Shown piece by piece: positions 8,701 through 18,042 of a stretch of 64,000 bases of DNA. Each line of letters opens with the position of its first letter. Position 1 is the first letter of the stretch. The notes below the pieces were generated by a model, which worked only from the letters and a program-made list of their open reading frames with translations, was not told the DNA's origin and made no database searches. The DNA comes from an uncultured Porphyromonadaceae bacterium. Its GTDB lineage: Bacteria; Bacteroidota; Bacteroidia; Bacteroidales; Muribaculaceae. Where the stretch lies: contig CAMNRO010000005.1 of the NCBI GenBank assembly GCA_946553045.1, forward strand, positions 37,249 through 101,248, in the 5' to 3' direction. Made by a program: the position numbers and the translations under genes.

Positions 8701-8731
8701 TTTGTCATGACGCCACCTTTGGCTACCTTTG
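8701..8731 (+). promoter_or_regulatory. Promoter of the DUF4491 gene with an array-filled leader
   Basis: TTTG at 8701-8704 and TACCTTTG at 8724-8731 are separated by exactly 19 nt, a textbook Bacteroidota promoter. The predicted start is about 175 nt upstream of the ATG at 8914. The transcribed leader would therefore consist mostly of the heptamer and octamer arrays at 8754-8907. The rest of the 372-nt gap (8578-8700) is AT-rich with three GTTAAC words and no gene. Confidence 0.6.
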
Positions 8732-8753
8732 TAAAACCGCTGGTTCCGGTTTG

Positions 8754-8907
8754 GGTTAGAGGTTAGAGGTTAGTGGTTAGTGGTTAGTGGTTAGTGGTCG
8801 CACTACTCCCCCAACTTCCTAATCGCCTAACAGCTTAACCGCCCAACTGCCCAACCGCCTGTCAGCTTAACAGCCCAATAGCCCAATAGCCTAACTTCCT
8901 AATTTCC
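8754..8907 (+). repeat. Heptamer array followed by 12-unit octamer array in the DUF4491 leader
   Basis: Six 7-nt units (ggttaga twice, then ggttagt four times) fill 8754-8795. Twelve consecutive 8-nt units then fill 8812-8907 in unbroken phase, for example taaccgcc, caactgcc, caatagcc, taacttcc and taatttcc. The array ends 6 nt before the ATG at 8914. The octamers drift from the gcc-rich type to the ttcc type, showing that the two octamer vocabularies belong to one family. Confidence 0.85.
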
Positions 8908-8913
8908 TAAACA

Positions 8914-9255
8914 ATGGCAGAATTTCTTAGCGAGTGGCATATCGAAGGCCTTGTAGTAGGCCTGGCCACTTTTCTTATCATAGGCATTTTCCACCCGGTG
9001 GTCATAAAATGCGAGTACTACTTCGGCGTCCGCTGCTGGTGGTGGTTTCTTGTGCTCGGCATAGTCATGTGCGTGCTGTCTGTGCTTGCCTCCGACAGCG
9101 TGCTCTCCACACTGGCCGGAGTCACCGCATTCTCCTCATTCTGGACGATAAAGGAAATATTCGAGCAGCGCGAAAGGGTGCGTAAAGGCTGGTTCCCCGC
9201 AAACCCTCGGCGCACCCGAAAGGCGTCGGGCGACGCAAAAACGCCTCAATCATAG
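8914..9255 (+). CDS. DUF4491 family membrane protein
   Basis: This is a 113-residue protein with three hydrophobic segments: about residues 10-30 (VVGLATFLIIGIFHPVVI), about 38-58 (CWWWFLVLGIVMCVLSVLAS) and about 60-80. A conserved cytoplasmic tail reads FSSFWTIKEIFEQRERVRKGWFPANPRR. That tail and the CEYYFGVRCWW block are typical of DUF4491, a small Bacteroidota membrane family without assigned function. It stands alone, with its own promoter and an array-filled leader, upstream of secDF. Confidence 0.85.
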   Translation: MAEFLSEWHIEGLVVGLATFLIIGIFHPVVIKCEYYFGVRCWWWFLVLGIVMCVLSVLASDSVLSTLAGVTAFSSFWTIKEIFEQRERVRKGWFPANPRRTRKASGDAKTPQS

Positions 9256-9288
9256 TGCCACGGCCTACAAAAAGCTGTAAAAATGCCT

Positions 9289-9316
9289 TTTGTATGCAGA
9301 ATTATCACTATATTTG
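9289..9316 (+). promoter_or_regulatory. Probable secDF promoter
   Basis: TATATTTG at 9309-9316 is a perfect -7 box. TTTG at 9289-9292 is a candidate -33 box with a short 16-nt gap. The predicted leader is about 50 nt. Confidence 0.5.
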
Positions 9317-9371
9317 CGAGCCGAAATCGACACCTTGTAAATTCAATTATTAATAAAACCATAAATTTCAC

Positions 9372-12257
9372 ATGCAAAGCAAAGGAAATCTGGGCAGCAT
9401 CGTAGCCGGTGTCATTGCCGTTTTCTTGGTATTGGTGTGTCTGTTCTACCTTTCATTCACGTTCATCTCGAACAAGTATGAAAGCCAGGCTGCAACCTAT
9501 GCCATAGCAGAATCGGGCGACAACGACGACGCAGCCTACAACAGGGCCTACAAGCACTACATGGACTCGCTCGGCGACCAGAAAGTCTACATGGGCGCTT
9601 ACACTCTCAATCAGGTACGTAAATGGGGCGTTGGCCTCGGTCTTGACCTCAAGGGCGGTATGAACGTTATCCTTCAGGTCGACATGCCCGACATGATGCG
9701 CGGCATGAAGAGCGGCGACACCGACTCGGTGTTCGAATCAGCTCTCGCCGACGCTAACAAGCTCGTTGCAACACATCAGACCGACGACTTCGTGAGCTCT
9801 TTCGTGAAGAGCTACCGTCAGGCAAAGCCCATGGCCGACTTCTCGGTTCTCTTCCAGGACGTTGTGAAGCCCGGCATGAGCGACGACGCTGCCACCGCAG
9901 CCCTCAAGGCTCAGGTGAAAGACCGTGTCGACAACTCCGCTACAAACGTGCTCCGCAACCGTATCGACCAGTTCGGCGTTGTTTCGCCCAACATTCAGGT
10001 GCTTAAAGGCAAGGACGGCCAGATTCTCCTCGAGCTCCCCGGTGTGAAAGACCACGAACGCGTCCGCGACCTTCTCCAGCGCTCGGCTAACCTCGAATTC
10101 TACGAGACATACCGCGCCGAAGAAATCGCCAACGCTCTCGGCTCGCTCGCCAACGCACTGTCGAACGACACCACCGTCAACATCGCTCCCTACATCGCCA
10201 TGCTCCAGCAGGGCGCAGGCTACGGCGCTACCGTAGGCTATGCCCCCGACGCAAAGACCATGGACGCCATCAGCGCCGTGCTCGCTACTCCGCAGGCCAA
10301 GGCTCTTCTGCCCAACGACCTCAAGCTCCGCTGGGGTGTGAAGCCTACCGTGCGCATCGATGAAAACGGCAAAGAACACAACTTCGGCACCGCTCTCTAC
10401 GCCCTCCGCACAAACGGCGGCAAGGCCCGCCTCGACGGCCAGGCCGTGAGCGACGCCTCGACAAACTACGATCCCCTCCGCGGCAACGAAGTTTCCATGC
10501 GCATGAACTCTACCGGCGCACGCCAGTGGGCCATCATCACCGGCCAGAACATCGGCAAGCAGGTGGCAATCGTTCTCGACGACATGGTTTACTCCGCTCC
10601 CAATGTGAACGACAAAATCGAAGGCGGCTCATCGTCTATCACAGGTGACTTCGACCTCGACGAAGCCCGCGACCTCGCCAACGTGCTCAAGAGCGGCCGT
10701 ATGGACGCCAAGGTGCACATCATCTCCGACATGGTCGTAGGTCCGTCGCTCGGTCAGCAGGCCATCAACGCAGGCTTCACCTCCTTCGTTGTCGCTCTGG
10801 TGCTCCTCATGATTTTCATGATTGCATTCTACGGCGTAATGCCCGGCCTCATCGCCAACGTCTGCCTCATCTGCAACCTCTTCTTCACAATCGGTATCCT
10901 CGCCTCCTTCCAGGCCGTGCTCACCATGAGCGGTATCGCCGGTATCGTGCTCTCGCTCGGTATGGCTGTCGACGCCAACGTGCTCATCTTCGAGCGTACC
11001 AAAGAAGAGCTCCGCGCCGGCAAGAACGTGCGCAACGCCCTCGCCGACGGTTACAGCAACGCCTTCTCCGCTATCTTCGACTCGAACCTTACTTCGATTA
11101 TCACCGGTGTGATTCTTCTCCTCGTCGGCACAGGCCCCATCAAGGGCTTCGCCACAACCCTCATCATCGGTCTTATCTGCTCCTTCTTTACCGCTGTATA
11201 TCTGAGCCGTCTGTTCTTCCTCTGGTTCTCTAAGACCAAGGCCTTCAACTCGCTCACATTCAGCACCGGCCTCTCGAAGAAGATGTTTATCAACGCCCAC
11301 ATCAACTTCCTCGGCCAGCGTAAGCTTGCCTTCTCGGTTGTAGGTGTAATCGTTGTCATCGTAGCAGCATCGCTCTTCGTTCGCGGCCTCAACCGCGGTA
11401 TCGACTTCTCCGGCGGCCGCAACTACATCGTCAAGTTCGAACGCCCCGTCGACACCCAGGAACTCCAGCAGGTTCTCGCAGCCCAGTTCCCCGACGCTTC
11501 CACATCGGTCATCACCATCGAAAGCTCGAACCAGGTTCGCGTAAGCACCAACTACAAAATCAACTCCGAAGAAGCCGGTGTCGAAAACGAAATCACCGAC
11601 AAACTCTTCGAAGCCCTCAAGCCCTACCTCCGCGAAGGCATGAGCGCTGCCGAGTTCTCCACAACCGACGCAAGCCAGGGTATCGTCAGCTCGCAGCTCG
11701 TAGGCCCCTCGATTGCAAACGACATGAAGACCAAGGCATATCTCGCAGTGACTATCTCGCTGCTGGCTATGTTCCTCTACATTCTTCTCCGTTTCCGCAA
11801 CGTAGCCTTCTCGCTCGGCGCCCTCGCAGCCGTTGCTTTCACAGCATTTGCAATCATCGGCTTCTACTCGCTCTTCTATGGCATTCTGCCCTTCGCGATG
11901 GAAGTAGACCAGACCTTCATAGCGGCGATTCTGACCGTTATCGGCTATCAGATCAACGATACCGTGGTTGTCTTCGACCGCGTGCGTGAAAACATCGGTC
12001 TCTATCCCAAGCAGGATTTCTTCACCACCATCAACAACTCGATCAACACCACCCTCAGCCGTACCATCATGACATCGGCTTCGACCCTCCTGGTGCTGCT
12101 CTGTATCTTCATTCTCGGTGGCGACGCAATCCGCAGCTTCACCTTCGCAATGCTCTTCGGTGTAATCATCGGCACACTCGCTACAATCTACGTAGCCTGC
12201 CCCGTTGCTTACCTCACCGACAGCCGTCGCAAGGCTGCTGCCGCCAAAAAGAAATAA
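9372..12257 (+). CDS. secDF: Protein translocase subunit SecDF (fused)
   Basis: This 961-residue fusion of SecD and SecF uses the proton-motive force to assist SecYEG export at the inner membrane. TM1 is at about residues 10-32. The SecD motif GLGLDLKGGMNVILQVD follows at about 87-103. The large periplasmic P1 region runs to about 440, then a TM bundle with GMAVDANVLIFERTKEELR. The SecF half begins near residue 640 and contains RGLNRGIDFSGGRNYIV and the second TM bundle with GYQINDTVVVFDRVRENIG. Both halves are complete. The fused form is usual in Bacteroidota. A strong terminator follows the stop. Confidence 0.97.
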   Translation: MQSKGNLGSIVAGVIAVFLVLVCLFYLSFTFISNKYESQAATYAIAESGDNDDAAYNRAYKHYMDSLGDQKVYMGAYTLNQVRKWGVGLGLDLKGGMNVILQVDMPDMMRGMKSGDTDSVFESALADANKLVATHQTDDFVSSFVKSYRQAKPMADFSVLFQDVVKPGMSDDAATAALKAQVKDRVDNSATNVLRNRIDQFGVVSPNIQVLKGKDGQILLELPGVKDHERVRDLLQRSANLEFYETYRAEEIANALGSLANALSNDTTVNIAPYIAMLQQGAGYGATVGYAPDAKTMDAISAVLATPQAKALLPNDLKLRWGVKPTVRIDENGKEHNFGTALYALRTNGGKARLDGQAVSDASTNYDPLRGNEVSMRMNSTGARQWAIITGQNIGKQVAIVLDDMVYSAPNVNDKIEGGSSSITGDFDLDEARDLANVLKSGRMDAKVHIISDMVVGPSLGQQAINAGFTSFVVALVLLMIFMIAFYGVMPGLIANVCLICNLFFTIGILASFQAVLTMSGIAGIVLSLGMAVDANVLIFERTKEELRAGKNVRNALADGYSNAFSAIFDSNLTSIITGVILLLVGTGPIKGFATTLIIGLICSFFTAVYLSRLFFLWFSKTKAFNSLTFSTGLSKKMFINAHINFLGQRKLAFSVVGVIVVIVAASLFVRGLNRGIDFSGGRNYIVKFERPVDTQELQQVLAAQFPDASTSVITIESSNQVRVSTNYKINSEEAGVENEITDKLFEALKPYLREGMSAAEFSTTDASQGIVSSQLVGPSIANDMKTKAYLAVTISLLAMFLYILLRFRNVAFSLGALAAVAFTAFAIIGFYSLFYGILPFAMEVDQTFIAAILTVIGYQINDTVVVFDRVRENIGLYPKQDFFTTINNSINTTLSRTIMTSASTLLVLLCIFILGGDAIRSFTFAMLFGVIIGTLATIYVACPVAYLTDSRRKAAAAKKK

Positions 12258-12271
12258 GCCCAATCCTTAAC

Positions 12272-12317
12272 CATAGCAAAGCGGCCCGCCGAATCCCGGC
12301 GGGCCGCTTTTGCTATG
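12272..12317 (+). terminator. Intrinsic terminator of secDF
   Basis: A GC-rich stem (GCGGCCCGCCG-type arm paired with CGGCGGGCCGC) is extended on both sides by catagcaaa/ttttgctatg, with a 4-nt loop. It is nearly symmetrical and could also work on the minus strand. Confidence 0.85.
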
Positions 12318-12324
12318 ATAGAAA

Positions 12325-12442
12325 CATTAAAGTCCTCAAAGTCTTCAAGGTTCTTAAAGTCCTTAAAGTCTTTAAAGACCCTAACCTCCTACCTTCCTAA
12401 TCTCCTAATTTCCCAACCTCCTAATCTCCTATTCTCCTGATA
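12325..12442 (-). repeat. Six 9-mers followed by an octamer array entering the mscS 3' end
   Basis: Six 9-nt units of the ccttaaagt type fill 12325-12378. Octamers (tcctaatc, tcctaatt, tcccaacc and similar) follow from 12379 in unbroken 8-nt phase. They pass through the mscS stop (12421-12423) into its last coding bases, so on the minus strand the unit gagattag ends exactly with the TAG stop. Confidence 0.85.
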
Positions 12443-13602
12443 TCGTTGCCGGCCGGAGTCTGGAACATGCGCAGGCCGAACTCGGCCACGATAGCATATA
12501 TATGGTCGAAAATATCGCTCTGGATATTCTCGAACGCCTCCCATTCGACGGTCTTGGTGAAGAAATACAGCTCGAGAGGCAGCCCGGAAGGTGTGGGGTC
12601 AAGCTGGCGCACCATCTCGGTCATAGAGTGGTTTATGGCGGGGTGATTCTTTATATAATGGTCGAGATAGCGGCGCAGCAGATGGAGATTTACCGTGTGT
12701 GCGGCGTCGGCTATGTCGAGGCCCTCGAGCCAGCCGCGTTCCGAAAGCGTGCGGAGCTCCTCGGGCGTGCAGAAACGAACCGTATTGACGTCGATATATA
12801 TAGGACGCTCCACGCGTCGGCCGCCCGATTCGCGCATTGCCTGATAGTTGCGGAACGAGTCGGTCACAAGAGAGTAGGGCGGTATGGTGCTGATGGAATT
12901 ATCCCAGTTTCTCACTTTTACGGTCGTGAGGGTGATTTCGAGCACTTCGCCGTTGGCTCCGTGGCGTTCGGCTACAATCCAGTCGCCGATATGGAGCATC
13001 TTATTGACCGTGAGCTGTACGGAGGCTACAAAGCCCAGTATCGTGTCCTTGAACACCAGCATCATCACACCGGCTGTGGCGCCCAAGGCGGTCAGGATAG
13101 CCAGCGGACCTCGTCCGAAGAGTATGCTGCAGCATATTAGCACGCCTATGCAGATGGCTATCACCTTTATGGTCTGGAATAGTCCCCGCACGGCCCATAT
13201 CTTGTATCGGGGCCTTTTTTTGACGGCTTCATACAGGTTGTCGGCAAATATCATGATGATATAGATATATGTGCCGAGAATGTATAGCGCGGTGACTACT
13301 CCGAGCCAGTGGATTCCGTCGTCGCCTCCGCTGAAAAATCCCGGCAGGAGCCAGTTGACAATCAGTGCCGGCACGAGCTGGGCTATGGCGTTGAGCATTT
13401 TGTTGTTGAGCAGGTCGTCGTCCCATTTGGTGCGGCTTATGTGCTCGATGTAGTGCTCGATATAGGGTATTACAAATTTGGCCAGCTTGAACGATATATA
13501 GGCCGCCAGGGCTATCCCGATGAGGATTATGGCCGTGATGATGTTTGGGGCGTAGGAGGTGCCGATATTTTCGGCAAGGAAGGTCTTGATGGTCTCGAAC
13601 AT
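12421..13602 (-). CDS. MscS-family mechanosensitive ion channel
   Basis: This 393-residue inner-membrane protein has N-terminal TM segments (about residues 18-40, 70-90 and 98-118). A pore-lining helix region GVLICCSILFGRGPLAILTALGATAGVMMLVFKDTILGFVAS precedes the MscS beta domain (VQLTVNKMLHIGDWIVAERHGANGEVLEI). Such channels release solutes during hypo-osmotic shock. The architecture fits the longer YbdG-like branch. The last residues (IRRIGD) are encoded by octamer-array units, so the native C terminus may have been altered. It lies downstream of fabF on the same strand, separated by a heptamer-array hairpin. Confidence 0.9.
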   Translation of the reverse strand: MFETIKTFLAENIGTSYAPNIITAIILIGIALAAYISFKLAKFVIPYIEHYIEHISRTKWDDDLLNNKMLNAIAQLVPALIVNWLLPGFFSGGDDGIHWLGVVTALYILGTYIYIIMIFADNLYEAVKKRPRYKIWAVRGLFQTIKVIAICIGVLICCSILFGRGPLAILTALGATAGVMMLVFKDTILGFVASVQLTVNKMLHIGDWIVAERHGANGEVLEITLTTVKVRNWDNSISTIPPYSLVTDSFRNYQAMRESGGRRVERPIYIDVNTVRFCTPEELRTLSERGWLEGLDIADAAHTVNLHLLRRYLDHYIKNHPAINHSMTEMVRQLDPTPSGLPLELYFFTKTVEWEAFENIQSDIFDHIYAIVAEFGLRMFQTPAGNDIRRIGD

Positions 13603-13625
13603 ATGTAAGGAGGAAGTAAGAGGAA

Positions 13626-13766
13626 GGAATAAGGAATAAGTAATAAGTAATAAGGAATAGGTAATAAGGGATAGGGGGGGGCGGAGATGCGGAAAGGGAT
13701 AAGCAATAAGGCTTAGTGGCCGGAGCCAAATCCTTATTACTTATCCCTTATTGCTTATTACTTTAA
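13626..13766. repeat. Inverted heptamer arrays between fabF and mscS
   Basis: Seven 7-nt units (ggaataa, gtaataa, ggaatag, gtaataa, gggatag) fill 13626-13674. Units in reverse orientation (ccttatt, acttatc, ccttatt, gcttatt) fill 13732-13766, and related words continue to the fabF stop at 13793. The arms can pair across about 57 nt of unrelated sequence. Confidence 0.8.
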
Positions 13767-13792
13767 GAAGTACTTATTACTTGAAGAAGTGC

Positions 13793-15064
13793 TTATTTCT
13801 CGAATTTCTTCACGATGACGGTAGCGTTGTGGCCGCCGAAACCGAAAGAGTTCGACAGTGCTGCGCGCACTGTGCGCTTCTGAGCGCGGTCGAAGGTGAA
13901 GTTGAGGGTATAGTCGATTTCCTCGTCCTTGTCTTCGGGGTCGTGGTTGATTGTCGGGGGCACGATGTCTTCTTCTACGGCCTTGATGCTGAATACGGCT
14001 TCGAGGGCGCCGGTAGCGCCGAGGAGGTGTCCGGTCATCGATTTTGTAGAAGAGATGTTGAGCTTGTGGGCTGCGTCGCCGAACAGTTCCACGATAGCCT
14101 TGACCTCGGAGATGTCGCCGACGGGAGTCGACGTGCCGTGCACGTTGATATAGTCGATATCTTCGGGCTTCATGCCGGCGTCCTCGAGGGCGTTGCTCAT
14201 GGCGAGCTTGGCGCCGAGGCCTTCGGGGTGAGTGGCGGTGAGGTGGTAAGCGTCGGCCGACATGCCGCCGCCGGCTACCTCGCAGTAGATTTTAGCACCG
14301 CGTGCGAGTGCGTGTTCGAGTTCTTCGAGCACGAGCACTGCCGAGCCTTCGCCCATCACAAAGCCGTCGCGGCTTTTGCTGAAGGGACGCGAGGCGGTCT
14401 GGGGGCTGTCGTTGCGGGTCGAGAGGGCGTGCATGGAGTTGAAGCCGCCTACGCCTGCAGGGAAGATGGCTGCTTCAGCGCCGCCGGTGATCATGACGTC
14501 GGCTTTGCCCAGACGGATAAGGTTGAATGCGTCGATAATGGCATTGTTGCTCGAGGCGCAGGCCGAAACGACACCGTAGTTGGGGCCATGGTAGCCATAT
14601 TCCATCGAGATGTGGCCGCTTGCGATGTCGGCAATCATCTTGGGAATGAAGAAGGGGTTGTATTTGGGCCCCTTGTCGGCGTTCATGGCATAATATCCTG
14701 CTTCTTCCTCGAAGGTGTGGAGACCTCCGATGCCGGCTGCTACAATCACGCCTACGCGGTTTTTGTCGACGTTGTTGCCTTCTTCGGCATCGATGCCGGA
14801 GTCGGCCACGGCCTGACGGGCTGCCACAAGCGCATACTGTGCGTAGAGGTCGAGCTGGCGCGCCTTGCGGCGGTCGAAATGATCCTCGGCTTTGAAACCT
14901 TTGACTTCGCAGGCAAACTGGGTTTTGAACAGGCTGGCGTCGAAATGGGTGATGGGGCCGGCACCGCTCACGCCTGCTTTGGCGTTCTCCCAGGTAGTGG
15001 CAACATCGTTGCCAAGCGGGGTGATAGCTCCAAGGCCGGTAACTACGACTCTTTTAAGTTCCAT
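13793..15064 (-). CDS. fabF: 3-oxoacyl-[acyl-carrier-protein] synthase II
   Basis: This 423-residue thiolase-fold enzyme elongates acyl-ACP with malonyl-ACP in type II fatty-acid synthesis in the cytoplasm. The nucleophile Cys169 lies in YGVVSACASSNN. The catalytic histidines are His309 in INVHGTSTPVGD and His346 in KSMTGHLLGATGALE, with Lys341 alongside. Length and motifs are typical. It lies 124 nt after acpP on the same strand, the common acpP-fabF order, so the two are probably co-transcribed. Confidence 0.96.
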   Translation of the reverse strand: MELKRVVVTGLGAITPLGNDVATTWENAKAGVSGAGPITHFDASLFKTQFACEVKGFKAEDHFDRRKARQLDLYAQYALVAARQAVADSGIDAEEGNNVDKNRVGVIVAAGIGGLHTFEEEAGYYAMNADKGPKYNPFFIPKMIADIASGHISMEYGYHGPNYGVVSACASSNNAIIDAFNLIRLGKADVMITGGAEAAIFPAGVGGFNSMHALSTRNDSPQTASRPFSKSRDGFVMGEGSAVLVLEELEHALARGAKIYCEVAGGGMSADAYHLTATHPEGLGAKLAMSNALEDAGMKPEDIDYINVHGTSTPVGDISEVKAIVELFGDAAHKLNISSTKSMTGHLLGATGALEAVFSIKAVEEDIVPPTINHDPEDKDEEIDYTLNFTFDRAQKRTVRAALSNSFGFGGHNATVIVKKFEK

Positions 15065-15188
15065 TATTTAACGTGTGGGTGTTTGGTTCTGATTGTGATG
15101 AGAGAGGGGGAGGGATAAATAGTAAAAACCGCCGTGCTGTTTCACTATGGAAATTCGCGGCGGCTGTATTGTGCGTTGTGTCGTGTTC

Positions 15189-15425
15189 TTACTTCGCGTT
15201 GGCTTCAACGAAAGCTACTGCGTCGCCGACGGTTTTGATCTTTTCAGCTTCTTCGTCGGGGATGGTGATACCGAATTCTTTCTCGAAGTCCATGATGAGT
15301 TCTACGGTGTCGAGAGAATCTGCGCCGAGGTCGGTGATGAAGCCTGCGGTTTCGGTTACTTTTTCGGGTTCAACGCCGAGCTTGTCAACTACGATGTTTT
15401 TTACGCGATCTGCAATTTCTGACAT
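15189..15425 (-). CDS. acpP: Acyl carrier protein
   Basis: This 78-residue acidic four-helix carrier has the phosphopantetheine attachment Ser37 in [14 protein letters not shown]. It shuttles acyl intermediates during fatty-acid synthesis and is the direct substrate of the FabF encoded downstream. Length and sequence are standard. A near-consensus -7 box (TTACTTTG, one mismatch) lies on the minus strand at 15470-15477. Confidence 0.97.
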   Translation of the reverse strand: MSEIADRVKNIVVDKLGVEPEKVTETAGFITDLGADSLDTVELIMDFEKEFGITIPDEEAEKIKTVGDAVAFVEANAK

Positions 15426-15469
15426 GATAGTATAGTTTTAAATTTTTAGTAAATTCACGTTTTGCGGTG

Positions 15470-15477
15470 CAAAGTAA
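15470..15477 (-). promoter_or_regulatory. Probable -7 box of acpP-fabF
   Basis: The minus strand reads TTACTTTG, one mismatch from TAnnTTTG, 44 nt upstream of the acpP ATG. The 301-nt gap to pnp holds only this box and the pnp promoter; I see no gene in it. Confidence 0.4.
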
Positions 15478-15658
15478 GCAAATTTTCTTCAAACAAGGAA
15501 ATTAAATGGTATTTCTTTTATATCCGGCAACGTGTGCGCAGGATGCAAAACCCGCTCAGACAGTGCTCTGACGCTGTTTTGACACTAACGGTGAAAAAAT
15601 GTTAAGCGCCCCCGCAGATGTTGAAAATTCCCTAAATCCTTGCCTGAAAGGAAATAAA

Positions 15659-15690
15659 TTTGGAAAAGGCCGCGCATTTTCGTATCTTTG
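15659..15690 (+). promoter_or_regulatory. Promoter of pnp
   Basis: TTTG at 15659-15662 and TATCTTTG at 15683-15690 are 20 nt apart, matching the consensus. The ATG is at 15727, so the leader would be about 30 nt. Confidence 0.65.
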
Positions 15691-15726
15691 CGCGATTTTA
15701 CGACGTAACATACATTTTTTATTTTT

Positions 15727-17979
15727 ATGAATCCCATCAAAAAAACCATCGAACTGCCCGACGGCCGCACGATTACCATCGAGACCGGCAAGTTGGCAAA
15801 GCAGGCCGATGGAGCGGTAGAAGTGCGCATGGGCAACACCATGCTCCTCGCCACGGTCGTTTCCGCCAAGGAAGCCGGCGAAGGAGTCGATTTCATGCCA
15901 CTGCAGGTTGAATACAAAGAGAAATTCTCCGCTGCCGGTCGTTTCCCCGGCGGCTTCCTTAAGCGCGAAGGCCGTGCGAGCGATTACGAAATCCTCACCG
16001 CCCGTCTGGTCGACCGCGTGCTCCGTCCCCTCTTCCCGGACAATTACCACGCCGACACCTTCGTCAATATAATTCTCTTCTCGGCCGACGGCGTCGATGC
16101 CCCCGACTGCCTCGCAGGCCTCGCAGCATCTGCTGCAATCGCTGTCAGCGACATTCCCTTCAACGGACCCATCTCCGAAGTCCGTGTGGCTCGTGTAGAC
16201 GGTAAATTCGTTATCGACCCCACTTTCGAAGAACTCCAGAAAGCCGACATGGAACTCATGGTCGGCGCAACCTACGACAACATCATGATGGTCGAAGGCG
16301 AAATGGACGAAGTGAGCGAAGCCGAACTCCTCGCCGCCCTCCGTGCCGCCCACGACGCCATCAAGGCTCAGTGCAAGGTGCAGATGGAACTCGCCGAGGC
16401 TGTCGGCAAGGCCAAGCGCGAATACTGCCACGAAGTAAACGACGAAGCCCTCCGCGCCGACGTGCACGAAAAATGCTACGACCGCGCATATGCCATCGCT
16501 AAAGCCGGCTGCGCCGACAAGCACTGGCGTCAGGACAGCTTTGACGCTATCTGCGACGAATATATCGAATCGCTTCCCGAAGAAGAACGCGACGAAAAGG
16601 CACCCCTCGTAAAACGCTACTATCACGACGTTGAGAAAGAAGCCGTTCGCCGTTGCATCCTCGACGAAGGCATTCGCCTCGACGGTCGCAAGACCACCGA
16701 AATCCGCCCCATCTGGATCGAGACAGACTACCTGCCCGGACCTCACGGATCGGCTGTCTTCACCCGCGGCGAGACCCAGGCCCTCGCAACCGTAACCCTC
16801 GGCACAAAACTCGACGAGAAAATACTCGACGACGTTCTCAACCAGGGCCGCGAGCGCTTCCTCCTCCACTACAACTTCCCTCCCTTCTCCACAGGCGAGG
16901 CCAAGCCCCAGCGCGGCGTAGGCCGTCGCGAAGTAGGCCACGGCAACCTCGCGCACCGCGCCCTCAAGCGCATGTTCCCCAAAGATTTCCCCTACGTATG
17001 CCGCGTAGTGAGCGATATCCTCGAAAGTAACGGCTCCTCTTCGATGGCCACCGTCTGCGCCGGCACTCTGGCGCTTCTCGACGCCGGCGTGAAGATGCGC
17101 AAGCCCGTCAGCGGTATCGCCATGGGTCTTATCACCGACACTGCTTCCGGCAAATATGCCGTGCTCAGCGACATTCTCGGTGACGAAGACCACCTCGGCG
17201 ACATGGACTTCAAGGTGACCGGTACTGCCGACGGCATCACCGCAACCCAGATGGACATCAAGTGCGACGGCCTCAGCTACGAAATCCTTGAGAAAGCCCT
17301 TCTCCAGGCCCGCGACGGACGTCTCCACATCCTCAACCTCATCAACGAGGCTATCCCCGCTCCCCGCGAGGACTACAAGCCCAACGTGCCCCGCATCGTC
17401 ACCATGCTCATTCCCAAAGAACTCATCGGCGCCGTTATCGGCCCGGGCGGAAAAATCATCCAGGGAATCCAGGAAGAGAGCGGTGCCACCGTCTCCATCG
17501 ACGAAATCGAAGAAGGCGGCTACATCGAAGTGGCTGCTCCCAACCGCGCCGCTATCGACAAGGCTCTTGCCATGATCAACGCTATCGTAGAGCTTCCCGA
17601 AGAAGGCAAGGTTTACGACGGTACCGTGCGCTCCATCATGGACTTCGGCGCATTCGTTGAATTCATGCCCCACCGCGACGGTCTGCTCCACATCAGCGAA
17701 ATCGCATGGGAACGCCTCGACGACATGGCAGCCTCCGGCCTCAAGGAAGGCGACAAGGTGCAGGTGAAACTCATCGAAATCGACAAGAAGACCGGCAAAT
17801 ACCGCCTCTCAATGCGTGCCCTCCTGCCCAAGCCCGAAGGCTACGTTGAGCCCCAGCGCGCTCCCCGCGGCGAACGCGGCCCGCGCCGCGAAGGCGACCG
17901 TCCCCGTCGCGAAGGCGCACCCCGCCGTGATGGCGACCGCGGACCCCGCCGCGAACCCCGCGCTCCCAAGAAAGACTAA
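15727..17979 (+). CDS. pnp: Polyribonucleotide nucleotidyltransferase (PNPase)
   Basis: This 750-residue enzyme phosphorolytically degrades RNA from the 3' end. It has two RNase PH domains (about residues 10-220 and 310-540; the second contains [18 protein letters not shown] and [19 protein letters not shown]). A KH domain with [12 protein letters not shown] and an S1 domain ([20 protein letters not shown]) follow. The tail of about 40 residues is rich in Arg, Gly and Pro ([16 protein letters not shown] and similar), which probably adds RNA binding. Such RG-rich tails are not in the E. coli enzyme. It stands alone with its own promoter and a bidirectional terminator. Confidence 0.97.
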   Translation: MNPIKKTIELPDGRTITIETGKLAKQADGAVEVRMGNTMLLATVVSAKEAGEGVDFMPLQVEYKEKFSAAGRFPGGFLKREGRASDYEILTARLVDRVLRPLFPDNYHADTFVNIILFSADGVDAPDCLAGLAASAAIAVSDIPFNGPISEVRVARVDGKFVIDPTFEELQKADMELMVGATYDNIMMVEGEMDEVSEAELLAALRAAHDAIKAQCKVQMELAEAVGKAKREYCHEVNDEALRADVHEKCYDRAYAIAKAGCADKHWRQDSFDAICDEYIESLPEEERDEKAPLVKRYYHDVEKEAVRRCILDEGIRLDGRKTTEIRPIWIETDYLPGPHGSAVFTRGETQALATVTLGTKLDEKILDDVLNQGRERFLLHYNFPPFSTGEAKPQRGVGRREVGHGNLAHRALKRMFPKDFPYVCRVVSDILESNGSSSMATVCAGTLALLDAGVKMRKPVSGIAMGLITDTASGKYAVLSDILGDEDHLGDMDFKVTGTADGITATQMDIKCDGLSYEILEKALLQARDGRLHILNLINEAIPAPREDYKPNVPRIVTMLIPKELIGAVIGPGGKIIQGIQEESGATVSIDEIEEGGYIEVAAPNRAAIDKALAMINAIVELPEEGKVYDGTVRSIMDFGAFVEFMPHRDGLLHISEIAWERLDDMAASGLKEGDKVQVKLIEIDKKTGKYRLSMRALLPKPEGYVEPQRAPRGERGPRREGDRPRREGAPRRDGDRGPRREPRAPKKD

Positions 17980-17994
17980 TTGAACCCTATGCAT

Positions 17995-18031
17995 AAAAAA
18001 TCGCCGGAAGCACTGCTCCCGGCGATTTTTT
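17995..18031. terminator. Bidirectional terminator between pnp and the fimbrillin gene
   Basis: Arms AAAAAATCGCCGG (17995-18007) and CCGGCGATTTTTT (18019-18031) pair perfectly over 13 bp with an 11-nt loop. The A and T tracts make it an intrinsic terminator in both directions, between two convergent genes. Confidence 0.9.
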
Positions 18032-18042
18032 GTGTTTCCGTG

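Noticed and set aside
8812..8907. CRISPR-like repeat array
   Set aside because: Units are 8 nt, contiguous and degenerate; there are no spacers and no cas genes.
15556..17691. Very long open frame (711 codons) antisense to pnp; similar ones of 762 codons antisense to pheT (48333-50621), 544 antisense to secDF and 486 antisense to the sialate esterase gene
   Set aside because: Composition is Val/Gly/His/Glu-rich without domains. They mirror highly conserved genes on the other strand, and GC-rich codon bias removes stops in the antisense frame.
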